In this document: positions 51,245 to 61,156 of the stretch, one piece after another
Layout: every line of letters begins with the position of its first letter
Position numbering within the stretch: the first letter of the stretch is position 1
Assembly: GCF_012932215.1 (NCBI RefSeq)
Contig: NZ_CP048788.1
Location: 1,984,001 to 2,048,000, forward strand
Direction: 5' to 3'
Source of the DNA: Roseobacter ponti
Lineage (GTDB): Bacteria; Pseudomonadota; Alphaproteobacteria; Rhodobacterales; Rhodobacteraceae
DNA length: 64,000 nt
Notes under the pieces: model-generated
The model's database searches: none
Told to the model about the DNA's origin: nothing
What the model saw: the letters and a program-made list of their open reading frames with translations, nothing else
Translations under genes and position numbers: made by a program

Positions 51245-52651
51245 TTATACCATAGCGGGGCGTTTTTGCGGCCAGCCGGTTGCCTGATGCCAGCGCTGCG
51301 CGATCTGCAGAAGATGAGCGTCGCTGCCAGGATGCCCGATCAGTTGTACGCCCATCGGCAGACCCTGCGGGCCGAACCCGCAGGGCACGGCCACAGCCGG
51401 CAGGCCGATCAGCGAGGCCGGCACCACCACCTGCATCCAGCGGTGATAGGTGTCCATTGTCACACCGGCGATCTCTGCGGGATATTCCAGATCCGCATCA
51501 AAGGGCCAGAGCTGTGCCGAGGGTAACACCAGAACATCAAACCGTTCAAAAAGCGCCATAGCGCAGCGGTACCAGTCGGACCGGATCATATGCGCGTCCC
51601 AGACCGCTTCGGCCGACAGCGCCCGGCCCCTGGCAATTTCCCAAAGCATCGCGTCCTTCAGATGCGCGCGCCGGGCCGGATCATCAAAATCCGCGCGCCG
51701 TCGCATGGCGTGAGAGTGCGCGCGCAGCTGCTCCCAGCTTTGCCAGAGCGCATCAGAACTGAACGGGGGAGCGATGTCCTCAATATCCCAGCCGAGCCCC
51801 GACATATCCTCCAGTGCGGCAGCGCAGAAACCAGATATCCCCGCCTCAAAGGCGAGCGCACCGCCCCAGTCACCCAGCCATCCGAGCCTCGGGGTGCCCG
51901 TCAGCCGGTCAATCTGAGGCAGCACCGCTGTGTGCGCCCGGCCAAAGGGCACGCGCGGGTCGGGCCCGGCGAGCGTATCGAGCAGTGCGGCCAGATCGGC
52001 GGGGCTGCGCGCCATCGGCCCGTCGGTGGACAGATCGTCGGTAAAAGCCTGACCGCCCGGCTCATCCGGCACCAGACCCCAGGTGGGCCGCAGACCGTAA
52101 ACGTTATTCCAGGCCGCCGGGTTGCGGAGCGAGCCCATCATGTCCGAGCCGTCGGCCAGACAAACCATTCCCGTGGCCAGGGCCGCCGCCGCACCGCCCG
52201 ACGACCCTCCGGCCGATTTTGTAAGATCATAGGGGTTTCGGGTCGTACCATGCACCGGATTGAATGTATGGCTGCCGAGGCCAAACTCGGGCGTGTTGGT
52301 TTTGCCGATGACGATCGCGCCGGCGGCGCGCATGCGCTCTACAATCAGATCATTCGTCTGCGCGATTTCTCCGGCAAAAAGCGGGGATCCTTTTGACGTG
52401 GGCAGCCCCGCGACATTGACGAGATCTTTGATCGCGAGGGGAATGCCGTGCAGCCAGCCTTTTGGCGCTCCCGCGTCAGCCGCGCGCGCCTCGGCCAGCA
52501 GCGCGCCTTCCTCCCGCAGTGACACGATCGCGTTCACCGCACCGTTCACTTCAGCCACCCGGCACAGCGTCGCCCGCATCACCTCTTCGGCGCTCATCTC
52601 CCGACGCGCAATAGCAGCACTGAGATCAAGCGCGTCCCGGCCGCAGATCAC
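51245..52651 (-). CDS. amidase signature (AS) family hydrolase
   Basis: About 468 residues with the AS core. The Lys of the Ser-Ser-Lys triad is in [13 protein letters not shown]. The serine-rich loop [18 protein letters not shown] carries the cis-Ser, and the nucleophile lies nearby in the [23 protein letters not shown] segment. It hydrolyses a linear or aromatic amide; substrate unknown. Start uncertain: the GTG at 52651 gives a normal N terminus ([17 protein letters not shown]). Longer reading frames reach into prfB and look non-coding. It follows prfB on the same strand by about 97 bp. Confidence 0.85.
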   Translation of the reverse strand: MICGRDALDLSAAIARREMSAEEVMRATLCRVAEVNGAVNAIVSLREEGALLAEARAADAGAPKGWLHGIPLAIKDLVNVAGLPTSKGSPLFAGEIAQTNDLIVERMRAAGAIVIGKTNTPEFGLGSHTFNPVHGTTRNPYDLTKSAGGSSGGAAAALATGMVCLADGSDMMGSLRNPAAWNNVYGLRPTWGLVPDEPGGQAFTDDLSTDGPMARSPADLAALLDTLAGPDPRVPFGRAHTAVLPQIDRLTGTPRLGWLGDWGGALAFEAGISGFCAAALEDMSGLGWDIEDIAPPFSSDALWQSWEQLRAHSHAMRRRADFDDPARRAHLKDAMLWEIARGRALSAEAVWDAHMIRSDWYRCAMALFERFDVLVLPSAQLWPFDADLEYPAEIAGVTMDTYHRWMQVVVPASLIGLPAVAVPCGFGPQGLPMGVQLIGHPGSDAHLLQIAQRWHQATGWPQKRPAMV

Positions 52652-52748
52652 CGGGCTGCCCCGCGCGCGGCCGGCAAAGTGCCTTCCGGCGTGACAAACT
52701 CCGGCAGAACAGCACCGCGAGGTGACCGGGGATTTCCCCCTGTCACAG

Positions 52749-53873
52749 TCAGTCGCCCTGGGCTTCGGCCCGCGATTTGCCCGACACATCCAGCGCCAGG
52801 GTCGCGGCCATGAAGCCATCGAGATCCCCGTCGAGAACACCCTTGGTGTCTGAGGTCTCAAAGTTGGTGCGCAGGTCTTTGACCATCTGATAGGGCTGCA
52901 GAACATACGACCGGATCTGGTTGCCCCAACCTGCATCGCCCTTGTTTTCATGCGCTTCGTTGATCGCGGCGTTGCGCCGGTCGAGTTCGAGCTGATAAAG
53001 CCGCGATTTCAGCGCTTTCATCGCGATGTCGCGGTTCTGGTGCTGTGATTTCTCAGAGCTGGTGACCACGATGCCGGTCGGTGCGTGGGTGATCCGCACC
53101 GCCGAATCGGTGGTGTTCACGTGCTGACCGCCTGCACCTGACGACCGGTAGGTATCGATGCGGATATCCGACGGGCTCACCTCAATTTCGATGTTGTCAT
53201 CCACAACCGGGTAGACCCAGACCGAGCTGAAGGATGTGTGCCGTTTGGCGGCGCTGTCAAAGGGTGAGATACGCACCAGCCGGTGCACGCCGCTTTCCGA
53301 TTTCAGCCAGCCATAGGCGTTCATGCCGCTTATCTTATAGGTCGCAGATTTGATGCCGGCCTCTTCGCCGTCACTCATCGCCTGCAGCTCGACCTTATAG
53401 CCCTTTTTCTCGGCCCAGCGGACATACATCCGGGCCAGCATCGAGGCCCAGTCGCAGCTTTCGGTGCCGCCGGCGCCGGCATTAACTTCGAGGAAGGTGT
53501 CATTGCTGTCCGCCTCGCCGTTCAGCAGCGCTTCGAGCTCTTTCTGCGCGGCTTTGCGGGCCAGCGATTTCAGAGCAGCTTCGGCATCTGAGATAACCTC
53601 TTCGTCCTCTTCCATCTCACCAAGCTCAATCAGCTCGCTGTTGTCTGCAAGATCCTGCCGGATGGTCTCATAGGTTTCCATCGCGTCCACGAGCATCTGC
53701 CGGTCGCGCATCAGTTTCTGCGCGGCTTCCGGGTCGTCCCAGAGGTTCGGGTCCTCAACGCGGGCGTTAAATTCCTCAAGCCGGTGCGGTGCCGTTTCAA
53801 TATCCATCCGCTGCGCCAGAAGGTTCAGGGATTTCTTGATCTGTTCGACAGTATTCTGTGCGTCTGCGCGCAT
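52749..53873 (-). CDS. prfB: peptide chain release factor 2
   Basis: Recognises UGA and UAA stop codons. The 374-residue protein carries the peptidyl-hydrolysis motif [13 protein letters not shown] and the codon-recognition tripeptide SPF in [11 protein letters not shown]. The gene is one uninterrupted frame without the autoregulatory +1 frameshift at codon 26 that many bacteria have (the first codons read [19 protein letters not shown] with no CTTTGAC element), as commonly seen in alphaproteobacteria. Domain order is the N-terminal helical domain, then the GGQ domain and C-terminal helices. Co-oriented with mrcA. Confidence 0.97.
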   Translation of the reverse strand: MRADAQNTVEQIKKSLNLLAQRMDIETAPHRLEEFNARVEDPNLWDDPEAAQKLMRDRQMLVDAMETYETIRQDLADNSELIELGEMEEDEEVISDAEAALKSLARKAAQKELEALLNGEADSNDTFLEVNAGAGGTESCDWASMLARMYVRWAEKKGYKVELQAMSDGEEAGIKSATYKISGMNAYGWLKSESGVHRLVRISPFDSAAKRHTSFSSVWVYPVVDDNIEIEVSPSDIRIDTYRSSGAGGQHVNTTDSAVRITHAPTGIVVTSSEKSQHQNRDIAMKALKSRLYQLELDRRNAAINEAHENKGDAGWGNQIRSYVLQPYQMVKDLRTNFETSDTKGVLDGDLDGFMAATLALDVSGKSRAEAQGD

Positions 53874-53951
53874 GGGTGAGCCTCGGCTGGATATGGTCAG
53901 GATGTGATAGACCAGCGCCTGCGCAGCAGCAAGCGCCGGGGCGGGCAGATG

Positions 53952-56510
53952 TCAGTAGAGCCCGCCGGAACTGATGGTGCCAAAGCCCGCGTTGGGGCCC
54001 ACCGTTACCGTGTCGCCGGTTGATGTGGTCACCTGCTGTCCCTGCTGGCTTTGCCCGACCTCTTCAAAGAGCGGCAGATCTGCCCCCATGGCAAAGCCGC
54101 CGTCATACATCAGACCAAATATCGGCTCTTCGCCGGAGCGGAAATACTCCGCCACAACCGCTTCGCCGGATGCTTCATCCCCAAGACGGGCACCGGTGAA
54201 ACGGTCGATCTTGATGAACCGGCCACCCGGCGGGATCTCGAACGGGCCACCGCCATATTTTTTGGTCGCTTCCTGCATGAAACGCTGGAACACAGGGCCG
54301 CACATGCCACCGCCTGACGCGCCGCGTCCCAGCCCGCGCGGCTGGTCATATCCGATATAGCACCCGGCCACGATATTGCTGGTGAAACCAACAAACCACA
54401 CGTCCTTCGCGTCGTTCGTCGTGCCGGTTTTACCCGCCGTTGGCACCGGCAGGTTCACGGTGCGCGATGCCGTGCCACGCTCCACCACGCCGCGCATCAT
54501 CGAGGTCAGCTGATAGGCTGTGATCGGGTCCATGACGCGTTCGCGGTTTGAGACGATTTTCGGTGCCACGCCGGGACGCAGACCGGTTTCCGCACAATCC
54601 CCGCAATAGCGGTCATCGTGCCGGTAGATGGTTTTGCCATAACGGTCCTGGACGCGGTCCACCAGGGTCGGCTGCACCCGCTCGCCGCCGTTTGCGAACA
54701 TCGCATAGGCTGCAACCATCCGGTAGAGCGTGGTCTCTTCGGACCCCAGTGCGTTGGCCAGGAAAGTACCCATATTGTCGTAAACGCCAAACCGTTCGGC
54801 ATAGCGCGCGACCACGTCCATACCAACTTCCTGGGCCAGACGGATTGTCATCAGGTTCCGGGACCGTTCGATGCCCGTGCGCAGCGGCGTCGGCCCGTAG
54901 AACTCATTAGAGGCATTGCGCGGACGCCACAGGCCCTGGGGCGTGTCAATTTCGATGGGCGCGTCGACAATGATGGTGGCGGGCGTGTACCCGCTGTCGA
55001 GTGCGGAGGCATAGACAAACGGCTTAAAGCTCGAACCCGGCTGCCGGCGCGCCTGGGTCGCACGGTTGAAGACGCTCGACTGATAGGAAAATCCGCCCTG
55101 CATCGCAATCACGCGGCCGGTGTTCACATCCATTGCCACGAAACCACCCTGCACTTCAGGCACCTGGCGCAGCGACCAGCGTACGAAACTGCCGTCCTCA
55201 TCGGAGGTGATCGCGCGCACATGCACCACATCGCCCACGTCCAGCAGATCACTTACGGCATCAGCTTTGGGCCCGGTTTTGCCGTCCCTGCTCCGTTTGC
55301 GGGCCCAGGTCACGTCGCGTGCAGCGACAAAGTGGCCTTCTGCATCGTCTTCGACATTCTCAATGCCGATCCGTGCGTTGCCGCCGCCAAGCGACAGGAC
55401 AACCGCCGGGTACCACGGGCCATCAAGCTCAATGTCCCGTGCAATTTTCGCGGCACTCAGCGCCGCGCGCCAGGCCTCTTCGGAGCCGAGCTCTTCGGGG
55501 GCAATCTTTACCCGGGCTTCGCGGAAAATGCCCTGCTTGCGGTCGTAGGCCTCAAGCTCGCGGCGCAGCGATTCCGCGGCAATCGGCTGCATTTCCTGAT
55601 CAATGGTGGCGCGCACGGTCAGACCGCCTGTAAAAAACTCACCTTCGCCGAAATCTTCGCTGAGCTGCCGGCGGATTTCGTCGGTAAAGTAATCGCGGGG
55701 CGGCAGGATCTCTTTGAAGCTCTCAAAGTCACCGTTCTGCACAGAGCGCAGCGGGGCGTTGCGTTCCTGCTCATAGGCGGCGGTGGTGATGTATCCGTTC
55801 TCCATCATCTCTTTGAGAACGAAGTTTCGCCGGGCCAGCAGACGTTCTTTCTGGCGCACAGGGTGATAATCACTCGGCGCCTTGGGCAGCGAGGCGAGGA
55901 AAGCCGCCTCATGCGGTTCCAGATCGATCAGCGGTTTATTGAAATAGGTCTGTGCGGCTGCGGCCACACCATAGGAGTTCTGACCGAGGAAAATCTCATT
56001 GAGATAGAGCTCAAGAATCTTCTCTTTGCTCAGGGTTTCTTCGAGGCGTGCCGCCAGGATGATCTCTTTGATTTTACGTTCCGCGCGCCGGTCGCCCGAC
56101 AGCAGGAAGTTTTTCATCACCTGCTGGGTGATCGTCGACGCTCCTCGCACATCCTGGCCGCGCGAGCGCACAGCATCAATGGCCGCTGCACCGATACCGC
56201 GCAGATCATATCCGTCGTGTTCGTAAAAGTTTTTGTCCTCGGCCGAAATAAACGCCTGTTTCACCAGATCCGGGATGGTTTCCGCCGGGGCAAAGAGCCG
56301 CCGCTCGGTCGCGAACTCATCGATGATCTGGCCCTGGCCGGAATAAATCCGGCTGATCGTCGGTGGCGAATACTGCGCCAGCGACTCGTGGCTTGGCAGG
56401 TCACGGCCATATACCCAGAAAACCGCACCCACCGTCAGCGCTACCATGCCGATGGCCATGGTGATTGTGGTGAAGATGCCGCCAAGAAATGACAGAATAA
56501 ACCGGAACAA
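53952..56510 (-). CDS. mrcA: penicillin-binding protein 1A
   Basis: An 852-residue bifunctional murein synthase: an N-terminal membrane helix (FRFILSFLGGIFTTITMAIG), a glycosyltransferase domain (SAEDKNFYEHDGYDLRGIG holds the catalytic Glu) and a transpeptidase domain with SxxK in GSSFKPFVYA, an SRN element and KTGTTNDAKDVWF. It builds the peptidoglycan sacculus from lipid II. The start is likely the TTG at 56510 (AAGGCG ribosome site 8 bp before). A TTG at 56570 would extend the protein by 20 residues and is less convincing. Its gene order with prfB and the amidase is typical. Confidence 0.93.
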   Translation of the reverse strand: MFRFILSFLGGIFTTITMAIGMVALTVGAVFWVYGRDLPSHESLAQYSPPTISRIYSGQGQIIDEFATERRLFAPAETIPDLVKQAFISAEDKNFYEHDGYDLRGIGAAAIDAVRSRGQDVRGASTITQQVMKNFLLSGDRRAERKIKEIILAARLEETLSKEKILELYLNEIFLGQNSYGVAAAAQTYFNKPLIDLEPHEAAFLASLPKAPSDYHPVRQKERLLARRNFVLKEMMENGYITTAAYEQERNAPLRSVQNGDFESFKEILPPRDYFTDEIRRQLSEDFGEGEFFTGGLTVRATIDQEMQPIAAESLRRELEAYDRKQGIFREARVKIAPEELGSEEAWRAALSAAKIARDIELDGPWYPAVVLSLGGGNARIGIENVEDDAEGHFVAARDVTWARKRSRDGKTGPKADAVSDLLDVGDVVHVRAITSDEDGSFVRWSLRQVPEVQGGFVAMDVNTGRVIAMQGGFSYQSSVFNRATQARRQPGSSFKPFVYASALDSGYTPATIIVDAPIEIDTPQGLWRPRNASNEFYGPTPLRTGIERSRNLMTIRLAQEVGMDVVARYAERFGVYDNMGTFLANALGSEETTLYRMVAAYAMFANGGERVQPTLVDRVQDRYGKTIYRHDDRYCGDCAETGLRPGVAPKIVSNRERVMDPITAYQLTSMMRGVVERGTASRTVNLPVPTAGKTGTTNDAKDVWFVGFTSNIVAGCYIGYDQPRGLGRGASGGGMCGPVFQRFMQEATKKYGGGPFEIPPGGRFIKIDRFTGARLGDEASGEAVVAEYFRSGEEPIFGLMYDGGFAMGADLPLFEEVGQSQQGQQVTTSTGDTVTVGPNAGFGTISSGGLY

Positions 56511-56604
56511 GAGGGTCGCCTTTTTTGTGCACTGCTGGAGTGCATCAACATATAAGCACTGGCTGCGCAATGGTCAAAGCGATGCGCCGGCGCGCGCAGA
56601 ATTG

Positions 56605-57819
56605 TTACTGGCGCAAATGGGCCCGGCGGGCGAGATCCTGCGCACGCCACTCCAGCAGGCTCCCTGCAAGGGCGGCGACCATCTGCGCGCGCCATTCCGG
56701 GCGGCGCAGATTTTCCAGATCCCGAGCGCTGGACAGAAACCCCACTTCGATAAGAACCGACGGGATGTCGGCGGATTTCAGCACAGAGAAGCCTGCGCGG
56801 CGCAGGGGCCGGTTGTTCATCGGACCACCCGCACGGGTCATGCCGCGGATCAGCAGCCCGGCCAGTGCATCGGTGCGCGGCTCGGTTTCCTGACGTGCCA
56901 GATCAAGCAGAATGCCGGCTACCTGATCGTCAGAACCCGTCAGATCCGCGCCGGCGATGATATCCGCCCGGTTGTGGCGCGCTGCGAGCTGGCCCGACGC
57001 CTTGTCGCTGGCCTCCTCTGACAGCACATAAACCGTTGCCCCATGTGCCCCCCCCTGCTCGAGTGCGTCAGCGTGCAGCGACAAAAAAACATCCGCCCGG
57101 GCCTGGTGAGCCCGCGCCACGCGCGCGCTGAGCGAGACAAAGACGTCGCGGTCGCGTGTCAGCGCCACCCTGACGCCTGCGGCACTCAGCACCTCGCGCA
57201 GCTCAAACGCAAACTCCAGCATCAGCTCTTTTTCCGTCACTCCGCCGCGTTCGGCGCCCGGATCGATGCCGCCGTGACCCGGATCAATCGCCACCACGAA
57301 ACGGTCATCCATCTTTGGCGCGACGGATGATGCCACATCCTCGCGCGGCCACAGTGCGGTATCGGGCACGCCTGCTGCTGCGGCAAACTCTTCCGCAGGC
57401 GTCGGGTGAAATGTCATCTGCAGCATGGCGCGACCGGTATCGGGATCGATCGTCATGCCGATGTCACGCGGCAAAGCCGTTTCTGTAAGGGATGCAACGA
57501 GGCGCGACCAGCCCGGCTGATAGACGCCGACCCTGATCTCCTGCAAAAGATCGGTGCCTTTCTGCAGGTCGTCGGCGCGCACACCTGTCCAGTCCGTTTC
57601 ACGGAAATCAATCACCAGACGCGCGGGGTTATCCAGCGTGAACACGCGATACGGCACCCCGCGGCTCAGCGATACCTGAAAACCCGTCCGGCCAAACCAG
57701 CCCGGCGCACTGCCGCTTTGCTGCACATCAATGCGGGCCTCGTCTGTGCTCTGCTCTGCGCCGGCCGAAAACGCCGTCACGCATGCCACGAGGGCGGCTG
57801 CCACAACCTGTCGGATCAT
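56605..57819 (-). CDS. N-acetylmuramoyl-L-alanine amidase (AmiC-like)
   Basis: A 404-residue periplasmic enzyme that cleaves the lactyl-amide bond of peptidoglycan during daughter-cell separation. There is a signal peptide (VAAALVACVTAFSAGAEQ), an AMIN septal-targeting domain (about 30-140) and an Amidase_3 domain with zinc ligands and catalytic Glu in AIDPGHGGIDPGAERGGVTEKE, SLHADALE and LIEVGFLSS. The ATG at 57819 (M22 of the longest frame) gives a good signal sequence. It lies immediately after mrcA's promoter region and before an aminotransferase on the same strand. Confidence 0.93.
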   Translation of the reverse strand: MIRQVVAAALVACVTAFSAGAEQSTDEARIDVQQSGSAPGWFGRTGFQVSLSRGVPYRVFTLDNPARLVIDFRETDWTGVRADDLQKGTDLLQEIRVGVYQPGWSRLVASLTETALPRDIGMTIDPDTGRAMLQMTFHPTPAEEFAAAAGVPDTALWPREDVASSVAPKMDDRFVVAIDPGHGGIDPGAERGGVTEKELMLEFAFELREVLSAAGVRVALTRDRDVFVSLSARVARAHQARADVFLSLHADALEQGGAHGATVYVLSEEASDKASGQLAARHNRADIIAGADLTGSDDQVAGILLDLARQETEPRTDALAGLLIRGMTRAGGPMNNRPLRRAGFSVLKSADIPSVLIEVGFLSSARDLENLRRPEWRAQMVAALAGSLLEWRAQDLARRAHLRQ

Positions 57820-57882
57820 CTGCTCATCTGCCTGCTTTTTGCGGCAGCTTACCGCAAGCTGCGCTGTCGGGGAATCCCCCAA

Positions 57883-59025
57883 TCAGCGGTTTTGCATAAA
57901 GGCTTTCAGCCGCTCAAGACCTTCGGCGATGTCGCTGGCGGAGCGCGCATACGAAAACCGCAGCGTGCCGTGCCCGCGTACCGGATCAAAATCGAGGCCC
58001 GGCGTTACCGCCACCCCCGCTTTTTCAAGTATTTCAGCGGCAAAGGTGCGGCTGTCATCGGTCAGATCCGTGACGTCGGCATAGACATAGAAAGCGCCGT
58101 CGGGCGGTGCGATGCGGGTAAAGCCGGCCGCCGGCAGCCCGGCGAGCATCAGCGCGCGGTTCTCGCGATAAACGCGCAGGTTTTCGTCAAGCTCTGCAGT
58201 TTCATCCATTGCCGCAAGAGCGGCGATCTGGCTGGCGTGCGGTGCACAGATAAACATGTTCTGGGCGATGCGCTCGATCACGCGCACATGGTCTTCCGGC
58301 ACCACCATCCAGCCGATCCGCCAGCCGGTCATGCTGAAATACTTGGAGAATGAATTGATGACATAGGCCTCATCGGTGATTTCGAGAACCGAGACGGCTT
58401 TGGCCTCATATTCGATGCCATGATAAATCTCATCCGAGATGAAGGCGGCATTCTGTTCTGCGGTCGCCCCGGTCAGCGCCTGCATGGCTGTGCGGTCCAG
58501 CATGGTTCCGGTGGGATTGGCCGGCGAGGCAACCATCAGGCCGGCAAGATCAAGCCCTGCGATATCCGCCGCCACAGGTTGCAGGCGGTTTTCCGGCGCG
58601 GTCTGCAGGTCAACCGGCGTAAGATCAAGGGCGCTGAGAATCTGGCGGTAACTGGGATAACCGGGTGCCCCGATGCCCACGCGGTCCCCGGTGTCAAAAA
58701 GGGCAGTGAAAGCGAGCAGAAACCCGCCTGAGGAACCGGGCGTGATCACCACGCGGTCAGGACTGAGATCGACGTTGTACCATTCGCCGTAAAGCTGAGC
58801 GATCCGCGCGCGCAGCGCCGGCAGACCGAGGGCCACAGTATATCCCAGCGGCCCGTCGGTCATGGCCCGTGTCAGAGCGTCGGTCGCGGCACGCGGCGCG
58901 CCGGTCCCGGGCTGACCTACTTCCATGTGGATAATGTGACGGCCGGCGGCCTCGGCCCGGCGCGCGGCCTCCATCACATCCATCACAATGAAGGGATCAA
59001 CCGATGAACGCCTTGAAACCCGCAT
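57883..59025 (-). CDS. class I/II pyridoxal phosphate aminotransferase
   Basis: A 380-residue PLP enzyme. The Schiff-base lysine is in VINSFSKYFSMTGWRIGW, the substrate Arg near RFSYARS and a cofactor-binding segment near SSGGFLLAF. Related to aspartate/valine-type aminotransferases of the AAT_I superfamily; the substrate is unknown. ATG at 59025 has an ideal ribosome site (AAGGAG, 9 bp). It is divergent from the M48 protease with a promoter region of only about 24 bp, so the two control regions overlap. Confidence 0.9.
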   Translation of the reverse strand: MRVSRRSSVDPFIVMDVMEAARRAEAAGRHIIHMEVGQPGTGAPRAATDALTRAMTDGPLGYTVALGLPALRARIAQLYGEWYNVDLSPDRVVITPGSSGGFLLAFTALFDTGDRVGIGAPGYPSYRQILSALDLTPVDLQTAPENRLQPVAADIAGLDLAGLMVASPANPTGTMLDRTAMQALTGATAEQNAAFISDEIYHGIEYEAKAVSVLEITDEAYVINSFSKYFSMTGWRIGWMVVPEDHVRVIERIAQNMFICAPHASQIAALAAMDETAELDENLRVYRENRALMLAGLPAAGFTRIAPPDGAFYVYADVTDLTDDSRTFAAEILEKAGVAVTPGLDFDPVRGHGTLRFSYARSASDIAEGLERLKAFMQNR

Positions 59026-59048
59026 GTTTTTCACTCCTTACTGCGCTC

Positions 59049-60380
59049 ATGACCTTTCAACGTGTATTCCGGCGCGCGTCAATACCGCTGCTCGCGCTGT
59101 GGCTTATGGCGGCTCCTGCGCTGGCGCAGGGGTTACTGCGCGATTCGGATTTGGAATACGGGCTGAAACAGCTGGCGGCGCCGATCCTGTCGGCTGCGGG
59201 GCTGAGCCCGTCCCGGGTGAAAATCCTCGTGGTCAATGACAACTCGCTGAATGCCTTCGTGATCAGTAATGACGCAATTTTTCTGCACTACGGGTTGATC
59301 AACCGGATGGAAACGGCCGCCATGCTGCAGGGCGTGATCGCGCATGAAGCAGCCCATATTGCCAATGGCCACCTGACGCGCAGGATGGGTAATCTCTCCA
59401 GCGCGCGCACGGCCTCGGGTATTGGTCTGGCGCTGGCAGCTGTCGCTGCGGCCACCGGAAACGGGGCAGCAGCCAGTGGCCTTGCTCTGGGCACGCAAAG
59501 TGCCGCGATGGGACGTTTTTTCCGCCATACCCGTGCCGAGGAAGCCTCGGCTGATCAGTCCGGCGTCCGGTTCATGAAAACCGCAGGCGTGTCGCCTGTT
59601 GGCATGATGGATGTGCTGGAAATCTTCCGTGGCCAGGAAGTTCTCGCGGAAACCCGGCAGGATCCTTACCTGCGCAGCCACCCGCTGTCGCGAGACAGGC
59701 TGCGTGCCGTTGAAGGTTATGTCGCAGCCTACGGTGATACCGGCGCGCCTGACCAGACGGCGGCCTACTGGTTTTCGCGCGTGCGCGGCAAACTCAGCGC
59801 TTACACACGGGCGCCCAAATGGACACTGCGCCGGCTGGGCGAAACCCCTTATCAGGATGTAAGGCTGTTGCGCGAAGCCGTGGCCGAGCATCGGCAGTCA
59901 CGTACGAAACAGGCGTTGCGCGCGATTGATGCGGCCATCGCGATGCGGCCCACCGACCCTTTCCTGCATGATCAGCGCGCACAGATCCTCTTTGAGACGC
60001 GCAGTTTTCCGGCAGCCGCTGCGGCCTGGCGCCGCGCCGTGGAACTTGCACCGAATGATGCCCTGATTTTGTCTGGATATGGCCGTGCTCTGCTAGTACA
60101 GGACGATATCGCCGGGGCAAAACGCGCGCTTGAGAGAGCGCGCACAATAGATTTTCGCGATGGCTCGATGCTGCGTGACCTGTCTGTGGCCTATGCGCGC
60201 TCAGGTCAGAACGGTATGGCGTCGCTGGTGACGGCTGAGCGCTATGCGCTGCGCGGCCGTATGGAAGATGCCGGCATTCATGCCCGACGGGCGTCGGGGT
60301 TGCTGGATAAAGGATCAGGCCCCTGGCAAAGGGCCCAGGATATTGTGATTGCGGCAGAACGTGCCGCCAAACGGAGATGA
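59049..60380 (+). CDS. M48-family metalloprotease with TPR repeats (BepA-like)
   Basis: A 443-residue periplasmic protease. A signal peptide (MTFQRVFRRASIPLLALWLMAAPALAQ) is followed by the zinc site GVIAHEAAHIANGH and the third ligand in AEEASADQSGVRFM. Residues about 290-430 form TPR-like helical repeats. BepA/YfgC cleaves misassembled outer-membrane proteins. The start is uncertain: ATG at 59049 fits the signal; ATG at 59004 has a good AAGGGA site but would lengthen the n-region and overlap the divergent gene. It overlaps the DsbA-like gene region by sharing the TGA at 60378. Confidence 0.88.
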   Translation: MTFQRVFRRASIPLLALWLMAAPALAQGLLRDSDLEYGLKQLAAPILSAAGLSPSRVKILVVNDNSLNAFVISNDAIFLHYGLINRMETAAMLQGVIAHEAAHIANGHLTRRMGNLSSARTASGIGLALAAVAAATGNGAAASGLALGTQSAAMGRFFRHTRAEEASADQSGVRFMKTAGVSPVGMMDVLEIFRGQEVLAETRQDPYLRSHPLSRDRLRAVEGYVAAYGDTGAPDQTAAYWFSRVRGKLSAYTRAPKWTLRRLGETPYQDVRLLREAVAEHRQSRTKQALRAIDAAIAMRPTDPFLHDQRAQILFETRSFPAAAAAWRRAVELAPNDALILSGYGRALLVQDDIAGAKRALERARTIDFRDGSMLRDLSVAYARSGQNGMASLVTAERYALRGRMEDAGIHARRASGLLDKGSGPWQRAQDIVIAAERAAKRR

Positions 60381-60385
60381 TTGTG

Positions 60386-61132
60386 ATGCTGAAGAAAATG
60401 ATACTGCCGGGACTGCTGGCCGTGACCCTCGCTGCACCGGTTGCCGCCTTTGACATCGGTGCGATGTCGGATGAGGAACGCGCGGAATTCGGCGCTCAGG
60501 TGCGCACGTACCTGCTGGAAAACCCGCAGGTGATTATGGAAGCTGTAAACGCCCTCGAAGAGCAGCGCGCCGCAGCCCAGGCAGAGGCTGATCTGTCGCT
60601 CGTTTCCGATAACGCGGATGCGCTCTTTAACGACGGGTTCTCCTGGGTTGGCGGCAATCCGGACGGCGACATCACCGTGGTCGAGTTCATGGATTATCGC
60701 TGCGGCTTTTGTAAACGCGCGGTAAATGAGGTGGAAACACTGCTGAAAAACGACGGCAATATCCGGTTCATCGTCAAGGAATTCCCTATCCTCGGGGAGG
60801 AATCCGTGCTGGCGTCACGTTTCGCCATGGCAACCAAGGATGTTGCGGGCGACGAGGCCTACAAATCGATCCATGATGCGCTGATGGCCTATGGAGGACC
60901 GGTGGATATCGCCAGCCTGCGCCGCGTCGCCGAGCCTTTTGATCTTGATCTGGATGCTATCGAGGCGCGCATGGGCTCTGAAGAGATATCGGAAAAAATC
61001 CGCGCCAATCGCGCACTGGCGCAGCGTCTTCAGATCGGTGGCACGCCCACATTCGTGATGGGCGACCAGCTGGTGCGCGGCTTTGTCGAATACGATCAGA
61101 TGCAGATGCTGGTGGATGATCTGCGCGGCTGA
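60386..61132 (+). CDS. DsbA-family thiol-disulfide oxidoreductase
   Basis: A 248-residue periplasmic protein with signal peptide (MLKKMILPGLLAVTLAAPVAA) and a thioredoxin-fold domain with the active site C106GFC109 in FMDYRCGFCKRA and the cis-Pro loop GGTPTFVMGDQ. It would introduce or isomerise disulfides, likely with DsbB encoded at 19292. An N-terminal helical segment (about 25-75) distinguishes it from short DsbA and resembles the ScsC/BdbD-like, oligomerising type. The ATG at 60386 is chosen with GGAG 11 bp upstream; the overlapping ATG at 60377 has the site too close. Confidence 0.88.
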   Translation: MLKKMILPGLLAVTLAAPVAAFDIGAMSDEERAEFGAQVRTYLLENPQVIMEAVNALEEQRAAAQAEADLSLVSDNADALFNDGFSWVGGNPDGDITVVEFMDYRCGFCKRAVNEVETLLKNDGNIRFIVKEFPILGEESVLASRFAMATKDVAGDEAYKSIHDALMAYGGPVDIASLRRVAEPFDLDLDAIEARMGSEEISEKIRANRALAQRLQIGGTPTFVMGDQLVRGFVEYDQMQMLVDDLRG

Positions 61133-61156
61133 CCGCACGCGAAAACCTGGCGCGGA

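Noticed and set aside
52749-53873. Programmed frameshift in prfB
   Set aside because: The reading frame is continuous through the N terminus and no slippery CTTTGAC site was seen.
54618-56492. 624-codon plus-strand frame opposite mrcA
   Set aside because: Shadow of a high-GC gene; the minus-strand PBP1A has all its catalytic motifs.
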